A DNA stretch of 64,000 bases from Robiginitalea marina (GTDB lineage Bacteria > Bacteroidota > Bacteroidia > Flavobacteriales > Flavobacteriaceae): the NCBI RefSeq assembly GCF_024006985.1, contig NZ_JAMXIB010000003.1, positions 124,001 to 188,000 of the forward strand, given 5' to 3'. Below, one piece after another: positions 56,736-64,000 of the stretch (position 1 is its first letter; each line of letters begins with the position of its first letter). The notes beneath the pieces are model-generated. The model ran no database searches, was not told the origin of the DNA, and saw only the letters and a program-made list of their open reading frames with translations. The position numbers and the translations under genes are program-made.

Positions 56736-59700
56736 TTATTCCTCCACAAACAGGTAATTCAGGTTGAGGTCGTTGAAGGCCTTGTTGAAGGCCGTAATCT
56801 CCTCATCCACCATTTTGTCGAAGGCCTGCAGCTGGGTCCTGATTTCCGCGCTGAGTTCATTTTTAACCGCGATGTCCTGGGCCGTGGGCGGGAAATCATC
56901 CAGGTTCACCAGGCTGTTCAGGTGCGCCAGCTTGTTGGTCAGGCGGATGGGGAAGTTCAGCGGGTCCTGGCCGCTGCGGTTTTGGGTCTGGTACAGGGCC
57001 TTTTCGATGTCCCCAAACCCTTCCTTCATCGTTTTGGCCCGCTCCACCAGGGCTTTGGTGGCTTCATTGCCCTTGTATTGCGCCATGAAGGCATCCAGTT
57101 GCCCGTTGATCTTGCGGATTTTCTTGATCGACTGGTGCGCGCGGTCCACCGTGGAATTCACGTCTGTGATGAAATCGTGCTGCTGCTGCATTTCCGCCAC
57201 GGAGGCTTCCGCCCGCGGGTCCGGAACGATGGTAAAGGGCTGGCTCTGGGTGGTGCCAGCGGCGCTCAGGTGTACTTTATAAGTCCCCGGAACGGCTTTG
57301 GCCCCGCTGAGGTTGGCCCACCAGAGGATCATCCCTTCCAGGCGCTCGGCCCCTTTGCCGCGGGTATCCCACACGTGGGTGTTCCCGCCTTTCTTTACCT
57401 CCAGCTTTTTCTCAGGCTCTTTGGCGTAGGTGCTGAAGGAGGCGAGGGTATCCCCGGCCATGGTGGTATAGGTCAGGGCCACGCTGTCCTTCTCCCCAAA
57501 ATCTTTCAGGTAGAAGTGGGTCACCACCCCGTTCGGGTGGTTCTGCCCTTCGGTAAGGGAAGGCGTGCGGGCCGCGCCCCCTTTGGTGCGGTAGGCATCC
57601 TTGGGCCTGAACAGGATGGCGTCGGCATTTCGGGTGTCCTCATCCAGCTGGTGCAGCACAGTCAGGTCGTCCAGGATCCACAGGCTCCGGCCCTGGGTGG
57701 CCACGATCAGGTTGTTGTCCTTCACGGCCAGGTCCGTGATGGGGACGATGGGGAGGTTCATCTGGAAGGGTTTCCAGCTTTGCCCGTCGTCGAAGGAAAT
57801 GTACATCCCGGTTTCCGTACCGGCATACAGCAGGCCTTTGCGCTTCGAATCTTCCCTTACTACGCGGGTAAAGTGTTCCCCATCGATGCCATTGGTGATT
57901 TTGGCCCAGGTTTTCCCGTAGTCGGTGGTCTTGTACAGGTAAGGCTGGAAATCCCCCAGTTTGTAGCGGGTGGCCGCCACATAGCACGTGCCCTCGTCAA
58001 AGGCGGAGGGCTCCACGCTGTTGACCATGCTCCACTCGGGCATACCTGCCGGGGTGACGTTTTCCCAGGTCTGCCCCCCATCCCGGGTCAGGTGGATGAG
58101 CCCGTCATCGGACCCGACCCACATCAGGCCTTCCTTCAGTGGGCTTTCGTTGGCTGCGAAAATGGTGCAGTAGTACTCCACCCCGGTGTTGTCCTGGGTA
58201 ATCGGCCCCCCGCTGGAAACCAGTTTGTCGGGGTCGTTGCGGGTGAGGTCGGGGCTGAGCAGTTCCCAGCTCTGGCCTTCATCAGTGCTCAGGTGCACGT
58301 GGTTGGAGAAGGTGTAGAGTTTCTTCGGGTCGTGGCGGCTGAAAATAATGGGGAAGTTCCACTGGAAGCGGTATTTCATCCCCTCGGCCCCGTATCCCAT
58401 GGGGTTGTCGGGCCAGACATTCACGGCCCGCACCGTCCTGGCATCGTGGTTTACCCGGGTGAGGAAGCCCCCGTAGCTGCCCCCGTATACGATATCGTCG
58501 TTCTCAGGGTCCACCGCGATATGGGCGCTTTCCCCCCCGGCAGTTTCCTCCCAGTCGTCCTCGCCGATGCCGTACCCGTCGGAACGGTGGCGGATGCGGA
58601 TGGTGGAGTTGTCCTGCTGGGCAGCGTAAATCCGGTAGGGGAAGGCATTGTCGGTGGTTACCCTGTAGAACTGGGCCGTAGGCTGGTTGTAGTAGGTGCT
58701 CCAGGTGGTGCCGGCGTCATAGGAGACCTGCGCGCCCCCATCGTCGCCGATGATCATGCGGTTCGGGTCCTCAGGGGCGATCCATAGGTCGTGGTGGTCG
58801 CCGTGTGGGGCGTTGAAGGTGTTGAAGGTCTTCCCGCCATCCGTGGACCGGTGGTATTGCACATTCAGCACATACACGGTGTTTTCGTCATGGGTGTCGG
58901 CGTAGACCCGGGTATAGTACCAGGCCCGCTGGCGGAGTTTGCGTTCGCTGTTTACCTGGGTCCATTTCCCGCCCCCGTCTTCGGAGCGATAGAGCCCTCC
59001 TTTTTCTTTGTTTTCCACAATCGCCCAGACCCGTTGGGGGTTTGCAGGCGATACCGTTACCCCGATAATCCCCAGGGTATCGGTCGGGAAGCCTTCGTTT
59101 TTGGAAATCTCGCTCCAGGTTTCCCCGCTATCGGTCGATTTCCAGAGCGCGGAACCTTCCCCCCCGCTGCTCAGGGAGTGGGGGGTGCGCTGCACCCTCC
59201 AGGTACTGGCATAGAGGATGCGCGGGTTGGTGGGGTCAAAGGTCAGGTCCACGGCCCCGGCCTGCTCGTTGACGAACAGGACCTGCCGCCAGGTTTTCCC
59301 CCCGTCGGTGGTTTTGTAGATGCCCCGGTCAGGGGTGGGCTTGTAGATGTCGCCCAGCACGGCGGCAAAGACCACATCCGGGTTGTCGGGATGTACCCGA
59401 AGCCTTGGGATATGCCGGCTTTTGTCGAGCCCTGCTTCGGTCCAGGTCTTCCCGGCATCGACGCTTTTCCAGGCCCCATACCCGGAGGATACATTCCCCC
59501 GGACGGTTTTTTCACCCCCGCCCACGTAAATGACATTGGGGTCGCTTTGGGCCACTTCCACAGCGCCTATGCTCCCCCCAAAGTACCCGTCGGAAATGTT
59601 TTCCCAGGTGCGGCCCCCGTCCATGGTGCGCCAAACCCCGCCTCCCGTAGCCCCGAAATAGAAAAGGTTGGGCTTGCCGGGTACCCCGGTTACCGCTGCG

Positions 59701-59870
59701 GAACGGCCGCCCCGGAAGGGGCCGATCAGCCGGTATTCCATGGAGGAATACAGGTTTTCGGGATAGGAGTTGTCACTTGAGGTTTTCTTTCTTTTCTGGG
59801 CGTGTGCCGCAAAGGGGAGGAGCGATAGGGCCAGCATGAACAGCACTGCCCTCAGGATCGAATTTCTCAT
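56736..59870 (-). CDS. Secreted BNR/sortilin-like beta-propeller protein (1044 aa)
   Basis: A 1044-residue exported protein with signal MRNSILRAVLFMLALSLLPFAAHA. Asp-box repeats (DGGRTWEN, AGKTWTE, DGGKTWRQ, GETWSE, DGGGKWTQ, DGGKTF, EGQSWEL, DGGQTWEN, YGKTWAK, DGQSWKP) define two propellers. A strand-rich region follows (about residues 760-870), then a helical C-terminus from about 875 (QQHDFITDVNSTVDRAHQS). It is a distant paralogue of the protein at 51918-54767. Function unknown. Confidence 0.87.
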   Translation of the reverse strand: MRNSILRAVLFMLALSLLPFAAHAQKRKKTSSDNSYPENLYSSMEYRLIGPFRGGRSAAVTGVPGKPNLFYFGATGGGVWRTMDGGRTWENISDGYFGGSIGAVEVAQSDPNVIYVGGGEKTVRGNVSSGYGAWKSVDAGKTWTEAGLDKSRHIPRLRVHPDNPDVVFAAVLGDIYKPTPDRGIYKTTDGGKTWRQVLFVNEQAGAVDLTFDPTNPRILYASTWRVQRTPHSLSSGGEGSALWKSTDSGETWSEISKNEGFPTDTLGIIGVTVSPANPQRVWAIVENKEKGGLYRSEDGGGKWTQVNSERKLRQRAWYYTRVYADTHDENTVYVLNVQYHRSTDGGKTFNTFNAPHGDHHDLWIAPEDPNRMIIGDDGGAQVSYDAGTTWSTYYNQPTAQFYRVTTDNAFPYRIYAAQQDNSTIRIRHRSDGYGIGEDDWEETAGGESAHIAVDPENDDIVYGGSYGGFLTRVNHDARTVRAVNVWPDNPMGYGAEGMKYRFQWNFPIIFSRHDPKKLYTFSNHVHLSTDEGQSWELLSPDLTRNDPDKLVSSGGPITQDNTGVEYYCTIFAANESPLKEGLMWVGSDDGLIHLTRDGGQTWENVTPAGMPEWSMVNSVEPSAFDEGTCYVAATRYKLGDFQPYLYKTTDYGKTWAKITNGIDGEHFTRVVREDSKRKGLLYAGTETGMYISFDDGQSWKPFQMNLPIVPITDLAVKDNNLIVATQGRSLWILDDLTVLHQLDEDTRNADAILFRPKDAYRTKGGAARTPSLTEGQNHPNGVVTHFYLKDFGEKDSVALTYTTMAGDTLASFSTYAKEPEKKLEVKKGGNTHVWDTRGKGAERLEGMILWWANLSGAKAVPGTYKVHLSAAGTTQSQPFTIVPDPRAEASVAEMQQQHDFITDVNSTVDRAHQSIKKIRKINGQLDAFMAQYKGNEATKALVERAKTMKEGFGDIEKALYQTQNRSGQDPLNFPIRLTNKLAHLNSLVNLDDFPPTAQDIAVKNELSAEIRTQLQAFDKMVDEEITAFNKAFNDLNLNYLFVEE

Positions 59871-60075
59871 GGTAAATCGGAATGAATTAGTCAGCCGATG
59901 AAAATACTAAAACTTTCAGGAATTTCATTTCCCGACAGCGGAGATTATGCGAAATGGCCCATGCGGGAGCAACCCCGGCGGGCTTTTCGGAGGCCATCAC
60001 CGGCCATACACCACCGGATCAGCGGGTTTGACAACAAAAATTGGCATAGCCCTGCTGGCGTGGTAATTTTGGGGT

Positions 60076-61086
60076 ATGATCCAACCGCGCAGACACCTAA
60101 TTTCACTGGGCCAGGGCTTGCTCATGCTGCTCCTTTTTTCGGGGGCGACGGAGGGATTCAGCCAGAAATCACCCCCGGTAGCGGCCGATGACACCTATGT
60201 CGCCGGGCTGAATGCGGCACTCATGGTTGGTGCCGCCACAGGGCTACTCGCCAACGACACAGACCCGAACGGCCCCGGGCTTCTGGTCGATACCAATCCG
60301 GTAATGGGCCCTTCCAACGGGACCCTCAGCCTGAATGCCGACGGGAGCTTTACCTATACCCCCAATCCCGGGTTCAGCGGGGCAGACGCCTTTGCCTATA
60401 GGGTATGCGACGACGGCACGCCCTATGTGGCCGTTTCGCGGTTTGATTTTGATACCCCTGACCTTGGCCTTGCCACGATAGGCCCGAATGCCACCTCAGT
60501 AAATCCGATCGCCCTGCAATCGGGGTGCGGTATCCGCATCGGCAGCGGCTCAGGGGGCAGCACGGGTATCGATGTGGTGGTGCCGAATACCGGGGGCATT
60601 TTCAACTTTACCAGTTTTGTGGCCTCCTTTGAGTACCGCGACCAGGAGAGCGTTGCCGACCTCGTAACCGCGGGTAATTTCAGGATCTGGCACATCAGCG
60701 GCAACAACCTTGGGGTTGAAGTGAGGGTGATTGACGGAACCACGGGCCTGCCAGCCACGTATTCCCAAAACCTTGGGGCGTTCCTTTCGGGGAACAACCC
60801 GTATACCGTCGAATATGATGAGGTTTCCGGGACGGTCATTTACACGACCACGGGCGGCACCACCACCTTTAATGTGGCTCCCCCTTTTTCACCCCTTAAT
60901 ACGGCCCTGGCCGGCGACATAACACTAGGTCGGTTCATGGACAATTCCGGCTCGGGCCAACCTTCCCTCTGCAGCATGGAGTTGGTGGATTCCAGCAGGC
61001 TTTGCGATTCGGCCAGCGTTGCCCTTTCGATCCCTGCCCAGGTAATCACCAATCGAAGGATTACCTACCGGGTGAACCGGAACTGA
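60076..61086 (+). CDS. Ig/cadherin-like repeat protein with an inserted domain
   Basis: A 336-residue exported protein with signal up to about residue 30 (GATEGFSQ). Residues 35-118 match a bacterial Ig/cadherin-like repeat (AADDTYVAG, GLLANDTDPNGPGL, DGSFTYTPNPGFSGADAFAYRVCDDG). The expected last strand is not next but at the C-terminus (LCDSASVALSIPAQ). The intervening 190 residues are strand-rich and unrecognised. The tail RRITYRVNRN is basic. This looks like one Ig domain interrupted by another domain. Confidence 0.75.
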   Translation: MIQPRRHLISLGQGLLMLLLFSGATEGFSQKSPPVAADDTYVAGLNAALMVGAATGLLANDTDPNGPGLLVDTNPVMGPSNGTLSLNADGSFTYTPNPGFSGADAFAYRVCDDGTPYVAVSRFDFDTPDLGLATIGPNATSVNPIALQSGCGIRIGSGSGGSTGIDVVVPNTGGIFNFTSFVASFEYRDQESVADLVTAGNFRIWHISGNNLGVEVRVIDGTTGLPATYSQNLGAFLSGNNPYTVEYDEVSGTVIYTTTGGTTTFNVAPPFSPLNTALAGDITLGRFMDNSGSGQPSLCSMELVDSSRLCDSASVALSIPAQVITNRRITYRVNRN

Positions 61087-61224
61087 ACCGCCTTTGTCAC
61101 TTAAAAAAGCTTTTCCCCGGATATCCGGGCAGGGCCCCGGTGCGCCTTGCAGCAGGGGTCAGAATCCAAAAATTAATGGTATCTTCTGAATCAAATTTTG
61201 TAGATCAAAAATTCAGGTTGTCCC

Positions 61225-61698
61225 ATGAAAGCCCTATCCCTTATTCTCCTGTTGCTATTAGCACTGACCGGGTGCCAGCAGGCCCCGCCCCATTCGCTGG
61301 AAGCCCCCCGTAGCATCCCCGTTATTGAAAAAACCTACATCGACACCCACAATGGCTATTCCGAGGCGGTGGTAGTGCAGTCCGCAGGGATTAAAACGAT
61401 CTATATTTCCGGGCAGGTGGGCGAAGGGGCTGACCTTGAAGCACAGATGCGTTCGGCCCTGGGCAAGCTGACAGACCTTTTGGCCGACCAGGGGGCCTCT
61501 ATGGACGATGTGGTAAAAATGAACACCTATATCGTGGATTACGGACCCGAATCCCTGGAGGTTTTCCGGGGAGTCAGGAAGGAGTTGATGGGAGAGGCAG
61601 ATATGCCCGCCAGTACCCTGGTCGGCGTTGCAGCCCTGGCCCTGCCGGAATGGTTGATCGAGATCGAAGCGGTTGCAGTGGTCCCGTCAGCTGAATAA
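61225..61698 (+). CDS. RidA/YjgF family protein, predicted lipoprotein
   Basis: A 157-residue RidA-fold protein with a lipoprotein signal (MKALSLILLLLLALTGC, Cys17). The core has YSEAVVVQSAGIKTIYISGQVG, MRSALGKLTDLLADQGASMDDVVK and YIVDYGPESLEVFR. Cytosolic RidA deaminates reactive enamines; the conserved catalytic Arg position is not clear here (the usual RVxVEVE strand is WLIEIEAVAV). Periplasmic RidA lipoproteins are less studied. Confidence 0.85.
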   Translation: MKALSLILLLLLALTGCQQAPPHSLEAPRSIPVIEKTYIDTHNGYSEAVVVQSAGIKTIYISGQVGEGADLEAQMRSALGKLTDLLADQGASMDDVVKMNTYIVDYGPESLEVFRGVRKELMGEADMPASTLVGVAALALPEWLIEIEAVAVVPSAE

Positions 61699-61722
61699 TC
61701 CCTTGCGAAAAAAGGAACCTCC

Positions 61723-62079
61723 TTGAAAAATCGAACAAAAAGGGAACGGGGGCTTCAGGCCGGGTTTATCCTGGGGGTCGTACTGATCCTTTTTGGCACC
61801 CTGGACCCGTTGGAAGGCAGCGTTCTGGTGCTGTTGGGGAGTATCCTGCTGGCTGTGGTGACTTACGGGTTCCGGGATCCGCAGCACAAGTGGTACCGGT
61901 TGGCGGCCGTCTTGATTTTTTTCGGGGTGTTGGCGCTCTGGATCCTTTCCGCTTACGGCGGTATTGGGGAGGGGGGCGACCTGGGCTACGGGTGGGCGGC
62001 ATGGATCATCCCCTACCCGGTGGGGTGGCTGATTTTGATGGTTTTGTTCTACCTGCGGCTTTTTGTTCAAAAAAAATAA
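61723..62079 (+). CDS. Small membrane protein
   Basis: A 118-residue protein with three to four hydrophobic segments (about residues 12-25, 31-47, 60-78 and 92-115). A basic N-terminus (MKNRTKRERG) suggests it faces the cytoplasm. TTG start at 61723, with no in-frame ATG. No family recognised. It follows ridA by 24 bp. Confidence 0.7.
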   Translation: MKNRTKRERGLQAGFILGVVLILFGTLDPLEGSVLVLLGSILLAVVTYGFRDPQHKWYRLAAVLIFFGVLALWILSAYGGIGEGGDLGYGWAAWIIPYPVGWLILMVLFYLRLFVQKK

Positions 62080-62183
62080 AGACTTTTTTGGGGGTACCCC
62101 CCCTCCCCCCACTGCCAAGATAACAGGCATCCCTGCAAAACCCTCTCAGATTCCGCCCCAAATTTTTCCTATCTTGGGGGAAG

Positions 62184-63308
62184 ATGCCCGAGCCCATGCG
62201 TGTCAGTTACCTTTTTGTTTTAGTCAGCCTTATTTTCATGTCCGAAGCCCATAGCCAAAGTAAAAGAATCCGTGCATACGGGATCGAACTGGGGGTATTG
62301 CCGCCCGGACCCCTGAATGCCATTACCGACGTGCCCGGGGTTAAAGTGGGCCACACGACCCTGATTTTGGGCGATTCCGTCCGCACCGGGGTCACCGCTA
62401 TCGTACCCCATCCCGGAAACCTGTTCCGGGAAAAGGTGCCGGCGGCGATCTATATCGGCAACGGTTTTGGAAAACTCGCCGGGTATAGCCAGGTGGAGGA
62501 ACTGGGCACCGTCGAAACCCCCATCGTTCTCACCAATACCCTGAGCGTATCCGCAGCCATGGAAGGCCTCATCCGCTATACTCTGGACCAACCCGGGAAT
62601 GAAACCGTGGGATCCGTAAATGCCCTGGTCGGGGAAACCAATGACGGGAGGTTGAACGATATCCGGGGGAGCCATGTGACGCCGGAGCACGTTTTGGAAG
62701 CCATCCACAAGGCCGCTCCGGGCCCGGTGGCCGAAGGCAATGTGGGTGCGGGCACCGGGACGGTGGCCTTTGGGTATAAAGGGGGGATTGGGACCTCGTC
62801 CCGAAGGGTCCCCGCGAAGGCCGGGGGCTATACGGTTGGGGTGCTGGTGCAGGCCAATTTCGGGGGTATCCTGACCCTGAACGGGATAAACCTTGCCAGG
62901 GCTTTGGACAAGGTCCCCGACAGTTACCGGGAAGACACGGACGGTTCCTGCATGATTGTAGTCCTGACTGATGCCCCGTTAGACGCCCGGAACCTCAAAA
63001 GACTGGCCAAACGGTGTATGTTGGGCCTGGCGCGTACCGGGGGCATTGCTTCCAATGGCAGCGGCGACTATGTGGTTGCTGTTTCCACTGCACCGGAAAA
63101 CAGGGTGGCCCATACGCCCGATTCCATGTTGCTGAAAACCCTCACGCTCCATAATGATTACATGTCCCCGTTATTCCTCGCTGCGGCGGAAGCCACGGAA
63201 GAGGCTATCTGGAATGCCTTGTTTGCTGCGTCGACCATGGAGGGGAACGGGGGAGCGCGGGTGGAGGCACTCCCGGTGGAAACGGTATTGAAATGGGTCA
63301 GAGAGTAA
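62184..63308 (+). CDS. P1 family peptidase (DmpA/BapA-like)
   Basis: A 374-residue Ntn-type aminopeptidase that cleaves itself into two chains. The signature AITDVPGVKVGHTTL lies at about residue 45. The self-cleavage region GGIASNGSGDYVVAVST contains the likely nucleophile Ser. A signal peptide (VSYLFVLVSLIFMSEAHS) puts it in the periplasm. ATG 62184; ATG 62196 is also possible. Confidence 0.9.
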   Translation: MPEPMRVSYLFVLVSLIFMSEAHSQSKRIRAYGIELGVLPPGPLNAITDVPGVKVGHTTLILGDSVRTGVTAIVPHPGNLFREKVPAAIYIGNGFGKLAGYSQVEELGTVETPIVLTNTLSVSAAMEGLIRYTLDQPGNETVGSVNALVGETNDGRLNDIRGSHVTPEHVLEAIHKAAPGPVAEGNVGAGTGTVAFGYKGGIGTSSRRVPAKAGGYTVGVLVQANFGGILTLNGINLARALDKVPDSYREDTDGSCMIVVLTDAPLDARNLKRLAKRCMLGLARTGGIASNGSGDYVVAVSTAPENRVAHTPDSMLLKTLTLHNDYMSPLFLAAAEATEEAIWNALFAASTMEGNGGARVEALPVETVLKWVRE

Positions 63309-64000
63309 CCCCAAGGGCAGGGTCCAGGTCCCTTTTAATTTCCTTCCTCAGGTAGTATCCCGTAACCAGGGTAGACAGCACGTCGGCGATGGCAAAGCTG
63401 ATCCAAACGCCTGTTTCCCCCCAAATAAGGGGTAGGATCAAAATCAGGGGGATAAAAAAGAACCCCTGCCGCGTCAGGGTAAGCAAGAGGGCGGGGATGG
63501 CTTTTCCAATGGCCTGGAAATAAGCGGCGCCAATCAGCTGCAAGGCGATAATCGGCGTGGCTGCAAAAACCCATCGCATGGCTGTAGGGGTATGGTCGAG
63601 CACATAGGCATTGGTGGCGAGCTCCCCGGCCGGAAGATCGGGCCGACTGCTCAGAAACAATCCGGCGATCTCACCCGGGAACACCATCAGGACCACGAAC
63701 ACCAGGGTGGCTACCAGCGCCGCGTATTTTATGGCGGTGTAAATCGATTCCTTTACCCGTCCGTAAAAGCGGGCCCCGTAATTGTACCCCGCAATGGGTA
63801 GGAATCCCTGTGTAACCCCGAAAACGGGGAACAGGGCGAACATCAGCATCCGCCCGATAATGGCGTATACGGCCACCATAGGTTCCCCGCCCAGGTCGAA
63901 GAGGATGTTGTTCATTAGCAGGTAGGTCACCGAGGTTACGGCCTGCCTCGCCAGGGTCACAAAGCCCAGGCCCCCGATTTCCTTCAACAGGTAGGCGCTT
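63298..64000 (-). CDS. MATE family efflux transporter, C-terminal part (cut by window edge)
   Basis: The C-terminal 234 residues of a MATE transporter; the frame is open to the right edge, so the true start lies outside. It has six or so hydrophobic segments, and GLGFVTLARQAVTSVTYLLMNNIL and FLPIAGYNYGARFYGRVKE are typical of the second half. It overlaps the P1 peptidase end by 11 bp, convergent. Confidence 0.9.
   Translation of the reverse strand, partial: SAYLLKEIGGLGFVTLARQAVTSVTYLLMNNILFDLGGEPMVAVYAIIGRMLMFALFPVFGVTQGFLPIAGYNYGARFYGRVKESIYTAIKYAALVATLVFVVLMVFPGEIAGLFLSSRPDLPAGELATNAYVLDHTPTAMRWVFAATPIIALQLIGAAYFQAIGKAIPALLLTLTRQGFFFIPLILILPLIWGETGVWISFAIADVLSTLVTGYYLRKEIKRDLDPALGVTL

Noticed and set aside
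56922-59780. Two long plus-strand open frames (621 and 329 residues) over the BNR gene
   Set aside because: They mirror the third-position GC of the true minus-strand gene, and their products are Gly/Pro/Val-rich without motifs.

Overview
The window reads as chromosome from a high-GC marine member of the Flavobacteriaceae (Bacteroidota). The support is a gliding/type IX secretion gene set (SprE/PorW, GldH), a b558-type succinate dehydrogenase, an ATP synthase operon that lacks beta and epsilon genes, many family-restricted DUF proteins (DUF4254, DUF4292, DUF5687, DUF6341, DUF6427), and promoter-like TAnnTTTG boxes just upstream of genes. The GC-rich codon use fits something near Robiginitalea, but that genus name is an inference. 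Genes are dense, with many 4-20 bp overlaps and frequent TTG/GTG starts.

Layout: 1-2.9 kb holds the end of a surface polysaccharide locus (sugar transferase, UDP-glucose dehydrogenase, UDP-glucuronate decarboxylase). 2.9-7.1 kb has purD, two flavobacterial membrane proteins, DUF4254 and a GT9 glycosyltransferase. 7.1-10.4 kb is a TetR regulator facing an arsenosugar-type operon (DUF2064 glycosyltransferase, CMD protein, ArsS radical SAM) with near-identical palindromes at both promoters. 10.7-14.9 kb has a patatin lipase, a PaaE-like reductase and an ABC exporter pair. 15-23.9 kb runs SprE, bactofilin, AtpZ and atpBEFHAG, closed by a strong terminator. 24-29.4 kb is an envelope operon (flippase, dUTPase, TPR protein, DUF4292 lipoprotein, EnvC-like protein). 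29.4-34 kb has a thioesterase, a SPOR protein, dprA, trpS and plsC.

34-36.4 kb is a three-gene unit: lipoprotein, ECF sigma factor, and a protein with an anti-sigma-like N-terminus, one inner-membrane helix, a long periplasmic linker and a predicted outer-membrane barrel. 36.5-43 kb holds recA, a possible 37-residue Cys-rich protein with its own terminator, trhO, ricT, gldH and a class A PBP. 43.1-45 kb encodes both halves of a 3-oxoacid CoA-transferase, separated by an AT-rich insert that carries a four-helix-bundle (23S intervening-sequence type) gene between inverted repeats. 45-51.8 kb has a GNAT acetyltransferase, a serine hydrolase, an aminotransferase and sdhCAB. 51.9-59.9 kb has two large secreted BNR/sortilin-like propellers around an M24 aminopeptidase. 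60-64 kb has an Ig-like protein that appears to be split by an inserted domain, an exported RidA lipoprotein, a small membrane protein, a P1 (DmpA) peptidase and the end of a MATE transporter.

I see no rRNA, tRNA, CRISPR array, prophage or IS transposase. The parts that most merit follow-up are the TetR/ArsS regulon, the dual-membrane anti-sigma unit, the insertion inside the CoA-transferase operon, the interrupted Ig protein and the two small-ORF transcripts.
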